A stretch of DNA of 64,000 nucleotides, from assembly GCF_014653175.1 (NCBI RefSeq), contig NZ_BNAG01000002.1, positions 248,001-312,000 of the forward strand, in the 5' to 3' direction. Positions 17,101 to 28,091 of the stretch are shown piece by piece (within the stretch, counting starts at the first letter, position 1; each line of letters starts with the position of its first letter). The translations under genes were made by a program, and so were the position numbers. The DNA is from Roseivirga thermotolerans (GTDB taxonomy: Bacteria; Bacteroidota; Bacteroidia; Cytophagales; Cyclobacteriaceae). A model generated the notes under the pieces. The model saw nothing but the letters and a program-made list of their open reading frames with translations. It was not told where the DNA came from and made no database searches.

Positions 17101-20100
17101 ATAGAAATAGATGCATCGGCATTAGATGATGATGCCGGAAATGATTTTGTAGGTATTTCGAGCTCTTCTACCCTTAGGTTTAGCACTGTTAATGTAGTGA
17201 TTAATGAGGTGGTTACAGATCCTCAGCGAGACTGGAGTTCTACAAACTTTGCTTCAACTGCAAGTGGAGTGCCTGGCTCAGACGATGAGTGGGTAGAGTT
17301 ATATATTAAGAGTACAGGTATTGATTTAACCGGTTGGACTATAGAGCTTATTGATGGTTCGGACATTACGGGTGATTTGACCAGCAACGGAGCCTTTGAT
17401 GTTTCTAATTACATCTCGTCCGGTTCAGGAACGTTCAACAGCACACAGTTTGGAGACTTCCTGGTATTAGGTAACCCCGATGGTTCCGGCCTTTTGAATA
17501 ACGATGTTCAGATAATTCTTAAAGATCCTAGCGGAGCCACAGTAGATCAGGTAAAACTGGGAGGAGCAGGAGGCGAAGCCCCTACCGGTAATGCTTCTTC
17601 TGTGAGCGATGAGTCGGTGCAAAGAAGCCCTAATGGAACCGATACAGATGATGATACAGCCGACTTTACTCGTGCAGCCGCTACAATTGGAGCGGCCAAC
17701 GATGCATCAGGCCCGGCCATTACCAGCCTCGGACTTCATAACGAAAACACCTTTATAGAAATATTCGCAACTGAAGGTATGTACAGTACCAATGGCGGAA
17801 CTGGAGCATTGGAGCCTTCAGATATTCAGCTTTCAATTAGTGGAGGATCCGCGCATACGCCAGTAATAACCAGCCTCAAGCAATTGAACGGTACCTCTGA
17901 TCTGGTTGGTGGTGAAAGCAATATAAGAGTGAACTTTACAACCACAGGAGTGGCAGATGGTGGAGAGACCATTACAGTTAACTTCGCTGATGGAAGTTCT
18001 GTCTTTGACGTACTAGGTAATGCTGCGGCCGCCAGCCAGAGCAACAATACCAGAACGTTGAATGACCTGGTTGACCCATTCATTACCGGAGTAAGTCTGG
18101 CAGCAAATAATTCTTACATCGATGTGACTTTCAACGAAGCTGTTTATGAAGACAACTGTGGAGGAGGAGGACTTACACCAGCTGATTTTGACTTGAAAAT
18201 TTCTGGTGGAACGGCAACCACTCCGGTAATATCTAGCGTGAAGCAAAACGATAGCCCTACAGAAGGTTCAGCTTCGGCTTTGACAGGCGGTGAAACTACG
18301 GTAAGAATATTCTTCAGTCTTACGGGTACACCTAATGGAGCCGAAACCATTGAAGTAGACCTTCAGGCCAATGAGGTTTTTGATATTAATGGACGTGCAG
18401 GTGCTGCCGATCAAACCGCTAACAATACAGCCACTCTTAATGACCAGGCGGCCCCAACAGTAACTTCAATTGTGCGCCAGAGCCCTGCAACTGCCTCTAC
18501 TAATGCAAGCAGCGTCACATTCCGTGTTACATTCAATGAAGATGTTCAGAACGTAGACGCGACAGACTTTGTCGTAACCGGTGGTGGTTCGGCCTCAGTA
18601 ACTGGAGTATCGACCGAAACGGCCAACTCAGTCTTTGATGTAACAGTGGGTAATATAGATGCTGAAGGAACAGTAGACCTCGGTTTTGCTGGAGGGCAGA
18701 ATATTGTTGATAATTCAAGCAATGCTTTTGCCGGTGTCATAGGATCGGAAGAAACTTATACCATAGACCTTACAGCTCCAACCGTTACTAGCGTATCTTC
18801 AACCACAGCCGATGGTAGCTACAAAGTGGGCGATATTGTGGTCGTAACCGTAACCTTTAGCGAGGCTGTAACCGTGACCGGCACTCCTCAAATTACTCTG
18901 GAGACTGGTACACCCGATCGCACCGTAGATTATACTACCGGCACAGGTACCAGCACATTGAGCTTTAATTATACAGTACAGTCTGGCGATCAGAACAGTG
19001 ACTTGGATTATGTAAACGTCAATTCATTGAGCTTAAACTCCGGTACTATTACCGATGCAGTGGGCAACAATGCCACACTTACCCTACCAACTCCGGGAGA
19101 GGCCAATTCACTTGGTGCAAACAAGGCCATAGTGATTGATGCAGTGCCTCCAACTGTAACCAGTGTGTCTTCAACCACAGCCGATGGTACTTACAAAGTG
19201 GGCGATATTGTGGTCGTAACCGTAACCTTTAGCGAGGCTGTAACCGTAACCGGCACTCCTCAAATCACTCTGGAGACTGGTACAACAGATCGCACCGTAG
19301 ATTACACTGCAGGTACAGGCACCAGCACATTGAGCTTTAATTATACAGTACAGTCTGGCGATCAGAACAGTGACTTGGATTATGTAAACGTCAATTCATT
19401 GAGCTTAAACTCCGGTACTATTGCCGATGCAGTGGGCAACAATGCCACACTCACCCTACCAACTCCGGGAGAGGCCAATTCGCTTGGTGCAAACAAAGCT
19501 ATAGGGGTCGATGGAGTAGCTCCGGTGTTTAGTGCTGTTAGTCCGGCTACAGGTGGTAGAGTCAATAATGCCAATGTAGGTTATACCCTTTCAGAAGCTC
19601 TAGCTTCAGGAACAGTGACATTCACCAGAACTTCAGGAACAGCCGATGGCAATTCTCCGCATGTCGTGACCTTGACAGGTAATGAATTGGATGCCGGAGT
19701 ACGCGCCCTATCGGCATTGACCAATGCTCCGAACCTAGTGGATGGGGCGGTATACACCATCTCATTCAATGGAACGGATGCTGCGGGTAATTCAGCTACC
19801 ACAGTAAGCAGTTCATCAGTTACCTTCGATAGTAGTTCTCCGGTATTCAGTGCTGTGAGCCCAAGTTCGGGTAGCACGGTTAACCATGCCAGAGTAGGCT
19901 ATACCCTTTCTGAGACCCTGGCTTCAGGAACAATCACCTTTACAAGAACAGGGGGAACGGCCGATGCCAGCTCTCCTCATGTAGTGAATCTGACAGGTGG
20001 TGAGTTAAGTGCCGGAGTGCGAGGAATAGCAGCTCTCACAAATGCTCCTACTTTGGTAGATGGTTCTGTATATACCATCAGCTTTGATGGAACAGATGAG

Positions 20101-23100
20101 GCGGGCAATACGGCTACAACTGTTAGCTCAACAGAAGTAACTTATGATGTTACCTTGCCAACAATTGTCTCCATTACTGCACCGGCTGACGGATCGTACA
20201 AATCAGGTGACAATTTAGAGTTTACGGTAACCTTTAGCGAGGCAGTTAACTTTGATGAAGGTAGCTCGTGTGAACCTCCTCACTTAGTTGTCAATGTAGG
20301 AGGAACCCCAAGAAGTGCCTTCTATTCTTCAGGAAATGGAACGGATACCTGGGTATTGTCTTTCACTGTTGGTGGCGAAAACGATTCTGATGGTATAGAA
20401 ATTAGCTCATTCAATGTAGGTGACCTGGGGGTTGAAGATGCGGCTCGCAATGCCCTGAATAGCACTTTACCAACCTTGCCTAATACTTCGGCTGTGTTGG
20501 TAGACAATGTTGCTCCGGCAGACCCTATTGTAACTACTACATCGGCTACGGTAAATGCCGATAACCAAACAATTAGTGGAACACACTCAGAAGATGGAGT
20601 TACTATTCATGCCTATGCCGATGCCAACAACGATGGTGTGGCAGATAACGCAACCTCATTGGGCAATGCTACAGTAAGTGGCAATGCATGGAGTTTAAAT
20701 GTAAGCCTTAAGGCAGATCAAGCCAATAACTTTGTGGTTCGAGCCATGGATGCCGCAGGTAATACCTCGTCAGATGTAGATGTGCCAACCATAATAGAAG
20801 ATAGCACCAATCCGGCTGAGCCAATAGTTACTACGCCTTTTATGGCAATAACAGTAGACGCTGCTGCGCAAACAATTAGTGGAACGCATGCAGAAGATGG
20901 AGTAACGGTTCATGCCTATGCCGATGTGGATAATGACGGATCGGCCGACAACAGCACCTCTTTAGGAAGTGCCACAGTATCGGGAGGTTCGTGGAGTTTC
21001 TCTGTGAATTTAACGGCAGACTCTGACAATAACTTTGTAGTTCAGGCAGTAGATGCCGCAGGCAATGTGTCTGGCGAAGTAAATGTGCCAACCATTTCCG
21101 AGATAACTCCAGGGTTTACAGTAACCGAAACAGATGGTGGTACTTCTGTTACAGAAGCCGGAGGAGAAGATACCTTTACAGTTGTATTGGATGCTCGTCC
21201 GGGCAGCGATGTAGTAATCAACGTAAGCAGTGGAGACACAGGCGAAGGGACAGTAAGCTCATCGACATTGACCTTTACTCCTTCAGATTGGGATACGCCT
21301 CAGACCGTTACCGTTACAGGAGTTGATGATGATATTATTGATGGAACACAGACCTTTAATATTACCCTGTCAATAGACGACAATAACAGTGACGATAATT
21401 TCGATGCGCTGGGAGATAAAACGGTTTCGGTAGATAATACCGATGATGATGTAGCAGGCTTTACTTTGTCTAAAACCACAGCATCCGTTTCAGAAGTAGG
21501 TACTACCGATGACTTTACCGTGGTGCTTACCGCAGAGCCGGCCAGCAACGTGGTGATAAATATTACTAGTGGTGATACCGGTGAGGCCACGGTCGATGCC
21601 TCATCCATTACCTTTACTCCGACTAACTGGTATACTCCACAAACAGTAACCATTACCGGAGAAGACGATTCGGATCTGGATGGAGATCAAACCACGACAA
21701 TTACCTTGTCTGTAGACGATGCCAGCAGTGATGACGACTTTGACGCTTTGGCAGATCAGACCGTATCTGTAGTTACAGAAGATGATGATACACCAGTAAT
21801 CTCTTTTGCTACAACTACCTCTTCTGGTTTAGAATCTGTAGGCTCTGCCAGCATTGTAGTGAACAATGATTTGGCCAGCTCCAATACCATTACTGTAGAT
21901 TACACGGTAACCGGTACAGCAACCAATGGAGCCGATTACACATTGGCCAGTGGTACGCTTACTTTTGCAGCCAATAGCACCAGTGAGAATATTGCGATAG
22001 CCGGAATAGTGAACGATGAAATAGTTGAGCTGGACGAGACGGTGATCATTACACTGTCTAATCCAACCAACTCCATACTTGGAGCCAATACGGTGCACAC
22101 CTATACCATTATAGATGATGACCAGGCCACTGTAACAATTGCCGATGTGAGCGCTGATGAAGACGATGGAAGCACGACCGTTTCACTTGTACTTGACAAA
22201 GCCGTAGACGGAGGATTCAGCGTTGACGTGTCAACCGTAGATGGAACAGCAACCATTGCCGATAATGATTATACTGCTGTGGTTGACCAGACCATCACCT
22301 TTGTAGGTACGGCCGGTGAAACCAAGACCGTTACCATTACTTTAGGTTCAGACAACAAGCTAGAGGCCAATGAGACAATTCAGGTGTTAATGAATAACCT
22401 GATAGCCAATACGGTTTCTACAAGCGATATTGATGTAACCGATGGAGCGACCGTCACTATTACCAATGACGATCAGGCCGCGGTGACCATAGAAGATGTA
22501 CAAGCAATTGAAGGAGAAGGAGATATTACCCTTACCGCTACCCTGGATAATCCGGTAGATGGAGGCTTTACCATCAATGTGAGTACAGCAGATGTTACAG
22601 CTCTGGTAGGAGATGACTATCAGGCTATTGTTTCTCAAACACTGACCTTTAATGGTACGGCAGGGGAAACTCAGACCTTTACGCTGACACCGGTAGACGA
22701 TGGAGTGGAAGAAGACACCGAAACCTTAACTATATCCATGTCTGGTTTGGCAGCTACTTCGCTAGCCGTAGATGTGAGCGATGTTGCTACTGTAACCATT
22801 TTAGATGACGATGATAACACCGCACCTGCAGGTTATACCATAAGTTTTGACGATGGCCTGATTAACTCTACCGAGTTGACAACCAGTACCATCACTTTTG
22901 CCAATGCAGAAGTAGGAACAACTTATAACTACAGCATAACTTCCAGTGAAGGAGGAACAGCGGTAACCGGTAGTGGAACCATAACTTCTGCCGATGAGCA
23001 GATTGTGGTTGCCGACCTGTCGGGTCTTAACGATGGTGTGCTTACGGTGAGTGTAACACTCACTGACGATAGCAATAATGAGGGTGTGGCTGCAACCAGT

Positions 23101-25305
23101 CAAACTGAAATGAAGAGTAGAATTTCAGCACCAACTCTCTCACCGGCAGACAATGAAGTAGATGTGTTGCCAAACCAAAACCTGGTACTCACATTCGATG
23201 AGTCAATGGTGAAAGGTACAGGCTCTATTACCATTAAGAAAAGCAGCGACAATAGTGTGCTAGAAACTATCGATGTAAACAGCAACAAAGTGAGCATAAC
23301 AGGTGGAGTCATTACTGTTAATCCTGACAATGCTTTGTTACCACCATCGACAGAGTTCTATGTAATGATAGATGCCGGGGCTTTCGAAGACAATTTTGAG
23401 AATGCCTATGCAGGTATAAGCAATAATACGTCATGGACATTTACAACCGTAGCAGCATCAGTAGTTACGAGCGTGTCAGTACCAACAGCCGATATCTATG
23501 GTATAGGTGATGAACTGGACTTCCAGGCCACCTTCAGTTTGCCAATAACAATTACTGGCACACCAAGTATCGATGTAACCATTGGTTCGAAAACAGTGAA
23601 GGCAAACCTTGTAGGTACTGTGTCTGCAGCTACCACAGCCACCTTCCGTTATACAATAACCGAAGGTGACCTTGATACAGATGGTATTGCTCTGGCAAGC
23701 TCAATTGATCTCAATGGGGCAACCATGAAGGATGAGTTCAATGTAGATGCCATTACAGGACTGAACAATGTGGGGTCAACCGCAGCCATACTGGTAGACG
23801 GAATCAGAGCTATTCCTACACTAAGTACTTCTGCCGGAACTTTGACCAATGCGGCCTTCTCAACCACTGTAACTTACGATGAGCCGGTAACAGGCTTTGA
23901 GCTTACCGACCTTACTGTGACCAACGGAGTAGCGTCTAATCTGGAAGTAGTTACAGCCGGTTCTGTTTGGAGAGTAACTATCACTCCTGCTGCCGATGGT
24001 ACGGTGAGCGTTGCTATTCCTGCCGGAACAGTTAACGATCAGGCTGGTAATACCAGTGCGGCATCGGCCAATACGGTGAGTACTACCTTCGATGGAACTG
24101 CTCCACAGGTGAGCAGCATTTCGAGAGCCGAAGCCGATCAAATACCAACAGGAACAACCAGCAGAAAATACACCGTTACCTTTAGTGAAGTAGTAAACGG
24201 TGTAGATGCCACAGACTTCGAAGTAGTTGCCACAGGAACTGCAGTAGCTACTGTAGGAGCCGTAACTACAACAGATAACAAAACCTATACGGTAACTATC
24301 CAGGGTCTTAATGGTGAAGGTACCCTGAAGTTGAATGCGAAAGCAGATGGAACAATTAAGGATGAGGCCGGCAATGAGTTGGCGGCTGCATTCGAAGGTC
24401 AGGTTTACACGACCAACTTTGCTCCAACCAACATTACACTTTCAGCAACCAGTATTCAGGAGAACAATGCGGTAGGAGCCACTATAGGTACATTAACCAG
24501 TACCGATGCCGATGCCGGAGATTCTCATTCCTATACCCTTGTTTCTGGTACGGGCGATACAGACAATGCAGCCTTCACTATAAGTGGCAATACATTAAAG
24601 ACCAATGTGGTGTTCGACTTTGAAACCAAGGCCAGCTATAGCATTCGAGTGAAGGCAGATGATGGATTCAATGGAACTTTTGAAAAAGTACTTACCATAA
24701 CCATCACCAACGAGCCTGAAGCAATTATTGTAGTTGAAGGAGATGGCGTATTCGATGCTACCATACTTGGTCTGAGCAGCACCAAGAGCTGGACAGTGAC
24801 CAACAATGGAGATGCTGCCACTGAGGTTAGGGTAATTAGCTCCTCTCAAGGCTTCAGTATTACTCCTGGTTCAGTGCAGGTAGGGCCGGGTGAAACCAAA
24901 CCAATTACTGCTGTCTTCAGACCAAGAGAGGCCAGAGTATATCAAGGTGTAGTTGTGTTCAACTTCGATATTACCAGCAGAATCAAAGACAATGTGATTG
25001 AAGTGGGCTTGTCTGGCGAAGGAGTAATTGTGACGGGAGTAGATAACGACCAGATTCAGGAAGAGCAGATTAGTGTATTCCCGAACCCTGCTTCTACACA
25101 GGTGACTATTGACCTTAGTGAACTAAACGGAAAACCTGTTGATATTCAAATGATAAATCCATCAGGGGTGAGTTTACTTCAGAAGAAAGGTTATGACCAA
25201 CCGGAGCTGACTATTGATGTGGCTAGCTTTGAAAGTGGCCTGTACATTATACAGTTCAGCAATGAAAAGTCACTCGTGAGGAAGAAGGTGTTGATTAGAA
25301 AATAA
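14137..25305 (+). CDS. Giant multi-domain T9SS-exported adhesin-like surface protein
   Basis: A 3722-residue protein with a signal peptide (1-19, ending SFAQ). It has a choice-of-anchor-D-like domain (about 223-348), many bacterial Ig-like domains, a lamin-tail-type domain (about 1020-1170), further Ig-like repeats, and two related 115-residue repeats (about 2327-2553). Three Calx-beta domains (about 2554-2890) follow, then more Ig-like domains, a cadherin-like domain (about 3429-3528) and a second anchor-D-like domain. The last 78 residues are a T9SS sorting domain (VFPNPAS near 3647, ending KKVLIRK), so export across the outer membrane is predicted. Asp-rich turns suggest calcium binding. 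No enzymatic domain is seen. Several repeat pairs are nearly identical at DNA level. Confidence 0.9.
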   Translation: MKKLLAIVFSLIGLNASFAQNNNGAIDAAGDIVFVAYHDDDDGFSFLLLDDCPNGTSIRFVDEEWNGTGFASSTSEGEVIWSNNTGSTIAKGTVIDITDADDNGAGISASLGIAIEDDLGFSTANGDQLFAITGTRATPGVFLAFVGCDTGNTLSGTGLTNGSTAVITCFEGYYSGTTSFSTLSSAATTINTIGNWTTGDFSFPSVVPDTFTGSAFVSAAPEINVQGNGQDITDGDNTPSTADHTDFGSTGASSGANIVRTFTIQNTGTGDLDLTGSPNVTISGTHSADFTVSSQPGSDPISASGSTTFQVTFNPSAVGLRTAEISIANDDADENPYNFTIQGTGLDDTAPVFENSTPSASSIGGTSFTLNTDIDEAGDIFYVVLADGATAPTSAEVVSGTGNGGAAAVTSGNATVNSGGFTNAFSVTGLTSETAYDVYVVARDDEGSPNLQASPTLVNVTTADVTAPSVSSITVSGSPATNATSVSFTVNFSENVSGVDATDFTVDGSGVTGNITGMSGSGATYTVSVGSISGTGTISIDLKSSGTGIQDGSGNVISGGFTSGATHTVDTEAPTTPGAPDLVAAFDSGTSNTDNITSVTQPRFSGIGIETGVTIKITSSINGLVGTTTTNVGGSYSYIITGTLSEGTHNITVTATDGAGNESSSSAALSVVVDTSAPTLSSSSPTDDATGVSPGSNITLTFNENIAFGTGNIEVIDETDGSNSFTIDAANPGSQASISGNVLTINPSSDLDELENYSVRIAATAIDDIAGNSYAGITDATTLNFTTADGTAPIFENSTPNASSVGGTSFTLNTDIDEAGDIFYVVLLDGATAPTSAEVVSGTGNGGAAAVTSGNATVNSGGFTNAFSVTGLTSETAYDVYVVARDDEGTPNLQASPTLVNVTTADVTAPTIQSSSPANGATNVNLGQNLTITFDDNMVVGTGNITIVETGVGNFEQLDVTNGSLVSVSGATVTLNPSGTLKKGTNYHIEIDASALDDDAGNDFVGISSSSTLRFSTVNVVINEVVTDPQRDWSSTNFASTASGVPGSDDEWVELYIKSTGIDLTGWTIELIDGSDITGDLTSNGAFDVSNYISSGSGTFNSTQFGDFLVLGNPDGSGLLNNDVQIILKDPSGATVDQVKLGGAGGEAPTGNASSVSDESVQRSPNGTDTDDDTADFTRAAATIGAANDASGPAITSLGLHNENTFIEIFATEGMYSTNGGTGALEPSDIQLSISGGSAHTPVITSLKQLNGTSDLVGGESNIRVNFTTTGVADGGETITVNFADGSSVFDVLGNAAAASQSNNTRTLNDLVDPFITGVSLAANNSYIDVTFNEAVYEDNCGGGGLTPADFDLKISGGTATTPVISSVKQNDSPTEGSASALTGGETTVRIFFSLTGTPNGAETIEVDLQANEVFDINGRAGAADQTANNTATLNDQAAPTVTSIVRQSPATASTNASSVTFRVTFNEDVQNVDATDFVVTGGGSASVTGVSTETANSVFDVTVGNIDAEGTVDLGFAGGQNIVDNSSNAFAGVIGSEETYTIDLTAPTVTSVSSTTADGSYKVGDIVVVTVTFSEAVTVTGTPQITLETGTPDRTVDYTTGTGTSTLSFNYTVQSGDQNSDLDYVNVNSLSLNSGTITDAVGNNATLTLPTPGEANSLGANKAIVIDAVPPTVTSVSSTTADGTYKVGDIVVVTVTFSEAVTVTGTPQITLETGTTDRTVDYTAGTGTSTLSFNYTVQSGDQNSDLDYVNVNSLSLNSGTIADAVGNNATLTLPTPGEANSLGANKAIGVDGVAPVFSAVSPATGGRVNNANVGYTLSEALASGTVTFTRTSGTADGNSPHVVTLTGNELDAGVRALSALTNAPNLVDGAVYTISFNGTDAAGNSATTVSSSSVTFDSSSPVFSAVSPSSGSTVNHARVGYTLSETLASGTITFTRTGGTADASSPHVVNLTGGELSAGVRGIAALTNAPTLVDGSVYTISFDGTDEAGNTATTVSSTEVTYDVTLPTIVSITAPADGSYKSGDNLEFTVTFSEAVNFDEGSSCEPPHLVVNVGGTPRSAFYSSGNGTDTWVLSFTVGGENDSDGIEISSFNVGDLGVEDAARNALNSTLPTLPNTSAVLVDNVAPADPIVTTTSATVNADNQTISGTHSEDGVTIHAYADANNDGVADNATSLGNATVSGNAWSLNVSLKADQANNFVVRAMDAAGNTSSDVDVPTIIEDSTNPAEPIVTTPFMAITVDAAAQTISGTHAEDGVTVHAYADVDNDGSADNSTSLGSATVSGGSWSFSVNLTADSDNNFVVQAVDAAGNVSGEVNVPTISEITPGFTVTETDGGTSVTEAGGEDTFTVVLDARPGSDVVINVSSGDTGEGTVSSSTLTFTPSDWDTPQTVTVTGVDDDIIDGTQTFNITLSIDDNNSDDNFDALGDKTVSVDNTDDDVAGFTLSKTTASVSEVGTTDDFTVVLTAEPASNVVINITSGDTGEATVDASSITFTPTNWYTPQTVTITGEDDSDLDGDQTTTITLSVDDASSDDDFDALADQTVSVVTEDDDTPVISFATTTSSGLESVGSASIVVNNDLASSNTITVDYTVTGTATNGADYTLASGTLTFAANSTSENIAIAGIVNDEIVELDETVIITLSNPTNSILGANTVHTYTIIDDDQATVTIADVSADEDDGSTTVSLVLDKAVDGGFSVDVSTVDGTATIADNDYTAVVDQTITFVGTAGETKTVTITLGSDNKLEANETIQVLMNNLIANTVSTSDIDVTDGATVTITNDDQAAVTIEDVQAIEGEGDITLTATLDNPVDGGFTINVSTADVTALVGDDYQAIVSQTLTFNGTAGETQTFTLTPVDDGVEEDTETLTISMSGLAATSLAVDVSDVATVTILDDDDNTAPAGYTISFDDGLINSTELTTSTITFANAEVGTTYNYSITSSEGGTAVTGSGTITSADEQIVVADLSGLNDGVLTVSVTLTDDSNNEGVAATSQTEMKSRISAPTLSPADNEVDVLPNQNLVLTFDESMVKGTGSITIKKSSDNSVLETIDVNSNKVSITGGVITVNPDNALLPPSTEFYVMIDAGAFEDNFENAYAGISNNTSWTFTTVAASVVTSVSVPTADIYGIGDELDFQATFSLPITITGTPSIDVTIGSKTVKANLVGTVSAATTATFRYTITEGDLDTDGIALASSIDLNGATMKDEFNVDAITGLNNVGSTAAILVDGIRAIPTLSTSAGTLTNAAFSTTVTYDEPVTGFELTDLTVTNGVASNLEVVTAGSVWRVTITPAADGTVSVAIPAGTVNDQAGNTSAASANTVSTTFDGTAPQVSSISRAEADQIPTGTTSRKYTVTFSEVVNGVDATDFEVVATGTAVATVGAVTTTDNKTYTVTIQGLNGEGTLKLNAKADGTIKDEAGNELAAAFEGQVYTTNFAPTNITLSATSIQENNAVGATIGTLTSTDADAGDSHSYTLVSGTGDTDNAAFTISGNTLKTNVVFDFETKASYSIRVKADDGFNGTFEKVLTITITNEPEAIIVVEGDGVFDATILGLSSTKSWTVTNNGDAATEVRVISSSQGFSITPGSVQVGPGETKPITAVFRPREARVYQGVVVFNFDITSRIKDNVIEVGLSGEGVIVTGVDNDQIQEEQISVFPNPASTQVTIDLSELNGKPVDIQMINPSGVSLLQKKGYDQPELTIDVASFESGLYIIQFSNEKSLVRKKVLIRK
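15181..15540 (+). repeat. Adhesin repeat A, copy 1 (360 bp, 120 residues)
   Basis: Encodes an Ig-like module running from [10 protein letters not shown] to TADVTAP. It is nearly identical at DNA and protein level to 16507-16866, with five residue differences counted by eye. The distance between copies is 1326 bases, a multiple of three. Confidence 0.9.
16507..16866 (+). repeat. Adhesin repeat A, copy 2
   Basis: Second copy of the module at 15181-15540, in the same frame and orientation. Recombination between the copies would remove 442 residues without shifting the frame. Confidence 0.9.
18775..19518 (+). repeat. Adhesin repeat B, tandem pair (2 x 372 bp)
   Basis: Copies at 18775-19146 and 19147-19518 are directly adjacent. 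Each encodes a 124-residue Ig-like module starting [13 protein letters not shown]. Long stretches are identical in DNA, and eight residue differences were counted by eye. Confidence 0.9.
19519..20154 (+). repeat. Adhesin repeat C, tandem pair (2 x 318 bp)
   Basis: Copies at 19519-19836 and 19837-20154 each encode a 106-residue module beginning PVFSAVSP. They are clearly related but more diverged than repeats A and B. Confidence 0.85.
20515..21111 (+). repeat. Adhesin repeat D, tandem pair (about 2 x 300 bp)
   Basis: Two adjacent modules of about 100 residues share PIVTT, QTISGTH, EDGVT, HAYAD and NNFVV motifs. Both contain DxDxDG-like Asp-rich loops (NNDGVAD, DNDGSAD) suggestive of calcium binding. 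Exact borders are approximate. Confidence 0.75.
21115..21795 (+). repeat. Adhesin repeat E, tandem pair (about 2 x 340 bp)
   Basis: Copies at 21115-21459 and 21460-21795 each encode about 115 residues with SSxTFTP, TPQTVT and ITLS motifs. They are related in protein sequence but diverged in DNA. Three Calx-beta modules follow. Confidence 0.75.
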
Positions 25306-25347
25306 CCCAAGACTGTAGATCATAAAACAAAAAGCAAAAGAATAAGG

Positions 25348-25779
25348 ATGAAAACCAACCGCATATATACCTACATACTAATAGCCGCGGTGGCTTTATT
25401 GAGTATTTCCTGTGACAATGATGATCCCACAGGACCCACAGCACAAGAGCTGACCTACGAAAAACTGGCCGGACAATGGACACTGGGACAGTTCGGTAGT
25501 ATTAAGGTAGATGGGAGCAATGTAAGTGCGAATTACCCGGGCTTCGCACTATCGTTTGCTCAGGGAACATATACCACTACCAATGCCGGAGACCTTTTTA
25601 GGGCTAGTGGTACTTGGGAGTGGGCAGATACCAATGCCAATGCCGTAGTGTTAGATGACGGAAAGCAAATCACTATTCAGAGTTTATCTCTGAGTAAATT
25701 TGTATTCAGTTTTACTAAATCGAATGGGCCGGTACGTGCCGGCCTGGCGGGTGAGTATGTAATTACGGTAGAGAAATAA
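25348..25779 (+). CDS. Small lipoprotein, lipocalin-like
   Basis: A 143-residue predicted lipoprotein: the signal peptide ends in the lipobox LSISC, with Cys22 followed by Asp-Asn-Asp-Asp. The mature part (LAGQWTLGQ, then alternating beta-type strands with SGTWEW and DDGKQITI) looks like the small beta-barrel lipoproteins annotated as lipocalin-like in Bacteroidota; no catalytic residue is apparent. It starts 42 bases after the adhesin stop and 13 bases before the next gene, so the three genes are probably one transcription unit. It could help anchor or fold the adhesin, but this is inference from position. Confidence 0.75.
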   Translation: MKTNRIYTYILIAAVALLSISCDNDDPTGPTAQELTYEKLAGQWTLGQFGSIKVDGSNVSANYPGFALSFAQGTYTTTNAGDLFRASGTWEWADTNANAVVLDDGKQITIQSLSLSKFVFSFTKSNGPVRAGLAGEYVITVEK

Positions 25780-25792
25780 TTAAAAAGGTAAG

Positions 25793-26248
25793 ATGAAACT
25801 CGTGAGAAGACTATTCGTACTGGTTGCATTACTTACAGCAGGCTCTCTGACTGCACAAGGCCAGGAGCTTGGTGTTCGTTTCGGAAACGTTACTGCCGGT
25901 GATTTTGCTGTAGACGCAGTATTCTCTTCAGGTCAGTTTAGCCGAATACATGCCGATCTATCGTTGAGCAATGATGTATTAGGTATAGATGCCCTATGGG
26001 ACTTTCTCTATAAACCTTTTGAAGCAGAAGGAGAAACCTTCTTCTGGTATGTAGGGGCAGGGCCATTTTTGGGCATTGGAGATGACTTTTCCTTAGGTGC
26101 TGTGGGCGAAATTGGTATCGAATACCAGTTCAGAGACGTACCGCTGGTTTTAGGAATGGACTGGAGACCGGGCTTCCGATTAATAGACGAAACAGATTTT
26201 AACGTAGATGGATTTGGATTGAATCTACGGTTTGTGTTCTCCAGATAA
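25793..26248 (+). CDS. Small outer-membrane beta-barrel-like protein
   Basis: A 151-residue exported protein with a signal peptide ending near SLTAQG. The mature part consists of alternating amphipathic strands rich in Gly and aromatic residues, with FFWYVGAGP and a final strand ending in LRFVFSR. The terminal Phe-Ser-Arg fits an outer-membrane barrel. It is short for such a protein, about eight strands at most. It is the last gene before a clear terminator and follows the adhesin and lipoprotein genes closely. No specific family was recognised. Confidence 0.65.
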   Translation: MKLVRRLFVLVALLTAGSLTAQGQELGVRFGNVTAGDFAVDAVFSSGQFSRIHADLSLSNDVLGIDALWDFLYKPFEAEGETFFWYVGAGPFLGIGDDFSLGAVGEIGIEYQFRDVPLVLGMDWRPGFRLIDETDFNVDGFGLNLRFVFSR

Positions 26249-26277
26249 AGGAGATTACTTAATAGTAAGAACATTAC

Positions 26278-26312
26278 AAAACCCAGGCTTGCTTAGTAGG
26301 TCTGGGTTTTTT
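26278..26312 (+). terminator. Terminator of the adhesin transcription unit
   Basis: The arms AAAACCCAG (26278-26286) and CTGGGTTTT (26302-26310) form a 9-base-pair stem with a 15-base loop, followed by more T residues. It lies 30 bases after the last gene of the unit. Confidence 0.8.
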
Positions 26313-26333
26313 ATGTCTGCCCTAAGCACAAGT

Positions 26334-26553
26334 CTAAATTAACCTGAGTTCGATGTAACTAAGTAGTAAAATATCCCCTCTTATGACGGCATTGCGGAAT
26401 TTTCCTCTGAAAACTTCACATACACAAAGGGAAATATCCGCAATCTCATTTAGGCTCTGTCGAGATACCGGATAAAACAGCCCTTTTTGGGAGTTTAAGG
26501 CCTGTTTTTCCGGCATGACGTTCCTTTTGTACATCGAACTCAGGTTAATTTAG
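26334..26553. mobile_element. MITE-like non-autonomous element, 220 bp
   Basis: Perfect 24-bp terminal inverted repeats lie at 26334-26357 and 26530-26553 (outer end CTAAATTAACCTGAGTTCG). If the outermost base is excluded, GTC flanks both sides (26332-26334 and 26553-26555), which could be a 3-bp target duplication. The 172-bp interior has no credible gene. An open frame runs through the whole element on the minus strand, ending YIELRLI, and could be a transposase remnant or chance. With the terminator before it, this explains most of the 358-base gap between the barrel protein and the flavoprotein. The parent transposon family is not identified. Confidence 0.75.
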
Positions 26554-26624
26554 TCTGTTGTAAATCATAAGCCCGCCTGCATCATTTTACCCTTTGTCCG
26601 TCTTGTTTGGCAAAACGATATAAA

Positions 26625-28091
26625 ATGATGACAATCAATAGAGAACTACCTGTTGCCATAATAGGAGCAGGCCCTGTAGGATTAGCGGCTGCCTCTCATC
26701 TGGCGTTAAGAAATATCCCTTTTCTCATATTCGAAAATGGCCCTGAAGTTGGTCATAATGTTTCAGACTGGAAGCATGTAAAAGTGTTTTCACCCTGGCG
26801 CTACAACATAGACAAAGCGGCAAAGGAGATATTGTCAAAGTCGGGCTGGGTTGAACCCGACCGTGAGGTTCTGCCCACCGGGGCGGACTTGGTGAACCAA
26901 TACCTGAGGCCGTTGGCCGGGCACCCTAAAGTAAAACCATATCTACACCTGAATTCCACCGTCTTAAGCATCACTAAAAAAGGAATCACCAAGGTGAATT
27001 CTCACAACAGAGATTCTTCGCCTTTTGTAATTTGGGTTAGGCAGGAAGAAACGAACTTATCTTTTGAGGCATCTGTGGTAATTGATGCTTCAGGCACATG
27101 GCAAAACCCCAATCCCATTGGCTCAGGAGGTAGTTTTGCACAAGGTGAGCATGAACATCGGCATAAAATTGCTTACCGTATTCCGGATATTTTGGGAAAA
27201 GATAAAAAGCGATATGCCAACAAGTCGGTTCTCGTAGTTGGTGGAGGCCATTCAGCCATTAACTCATTGCTTAGTTTGGCCGAGTTAAAGGTAGATTACC
27301 CCAATACCCGGCTACATTGGGCACTTCACTCAGAGAGTCTTTCAAAGCTTTATGGTGGTAGAGAGCAAGATGCTTTGGAAGCAAGGGGAGCTTTAGGCAC
27401 AAGAATAGAACAGTTAGTTAACTCCGGCCAGCTGAGCCTGCACATGCCCTTTTACATTGATAGAGTAAGCTCAGAAGATGGAACCATTGCTGTTCATGGT
27501 TTATTAGAGGGCAAAGATCATACGGTTTCTGCAATCGATGAGATTATTGCGAACACCGGAGCCCGGCCCGATTTTTCGATGCTGCAAGAAATTCGGTTGG
27601 CGCGAGACCCTGCACTTGAATGTGTGCCTCAGTTGGCAGAGCTTATAGATCCCAATATACACAGTTGCGGTACGGTACGTCCGCATGGAGAGTTGGAGCT
27701 CAAACAACCTGAAACCAATTTTTATGTGGTAGGGGTGAAAAGCTACGGAAGGGCACCTACTTTCTTAATGGCTACAGGCTATGAACAAGTGAGGAGTATT
27801 GCCGCTTGGCTAGATGGCGATATAGAAGGAGCTAGAAGAGTGGAGTTAGATTTGCCGGAGACCGGGGTTTGTGGTTCTACCAATGAGGGCGATTTATCTT
27901 GTTGCGGATCTGTGAGTAGCCCAGCGGAGTCTGATAGTGAAGTTGCAGGATGTTGTGGAGGGGCCCCGACTGAAAACACTGAAGCGTGTTGTAAACTGGA
28001 TGAGGTAAAAAAGGCAGAAGGAGAGGAAGGGTGTGGTTGTGGAACCACTGCCACGGTTACTCATGCGCACGCTTCTGCCTGCTGTGGTTAG
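26625..28091 (+). CDS. FAD-dependent oxidoreductase with a cysteine-rich C-terminal tail
   Basis: A 488-residue flavoprotein. An N-terminal FAD site, GAGPVGLAAA, lies near residue 14, a second Rossmann motif, VVGGGHSAINS, near 206, and a TGxRPD-type motif (NTGARPD) near 308. This is the order of flavin monooxygenases and pyridine-nucleotide reductases. The last 75 residues are unusual: eleven Cys, mostly as CC pairs (SCCG, GCCGG, ACCK, GCGCG, ACCG) plus HAH, which looks like a soft-metal or metalloid-binding tail. Similar flavoproteins occur in bacterial arsenic clusters, but no arsR or arsC is here, so an arsenic role is only a hypothesis. ATG 26625 was chosen; an upstream TTG at 26607 is possible. 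The stop abuts the ATG of the MFS gene. Confidence 0.75.
   Translation: MMTINRELPVAIIGAGPVGLAAASHLALRNIPFLIFENGPEVGHNVSDWKHVKVFSPWRYNIDKAAKEILSKSGWVEPDREVLPTGADLVNQYLRPLAGHPKVKPYLHLNSTVLSITKKGITKVNSHNRDSSPFVIWVRQEETNLSFEASVVIDASGTWQNPNPIGSGGSFAQGEHEHRHKIAYRIPDILGKDKKRYANKSVLVVGGGHSAINSLLSLAELKVDYPNTRLHWALHSESLSKLYGGREQDALEARGALGTRIEQLVNSGQLSLHMPFYIDRVSSEDGTIAVHGLLEGKDHTVSAIDEIIANTGARPDFSMLQEIRLARDPALECVPQLAELIDPNIHSCGTVRPHGELELKQPETNFYVVGVKSYGRAPTFLMATGYEQVRSIAAWLDGDIEGARRVELDLPETGVCGSTNEGDLSCCGSVSSPAESDSEVAGCCGGAPTENTEACCKLDEVKKAEGEEGCGCGTTATVTHAHASACCG

Noticed and set aside
14247-24849. Many open frames antisense to the giant adhesin gene
   Set aside because: They arise from Thr/Ser/Gly/Asp-rich repeats, have low-complexity Val/Ser/Pro sequence and repeat with the modules, so they are shadows.
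26334-26534. A 66-residue minus-strand open frame inside the MITE
   Set aside because: It spans the terminal repeats and has no transposase motif; at most it is a remnant of the parent element.
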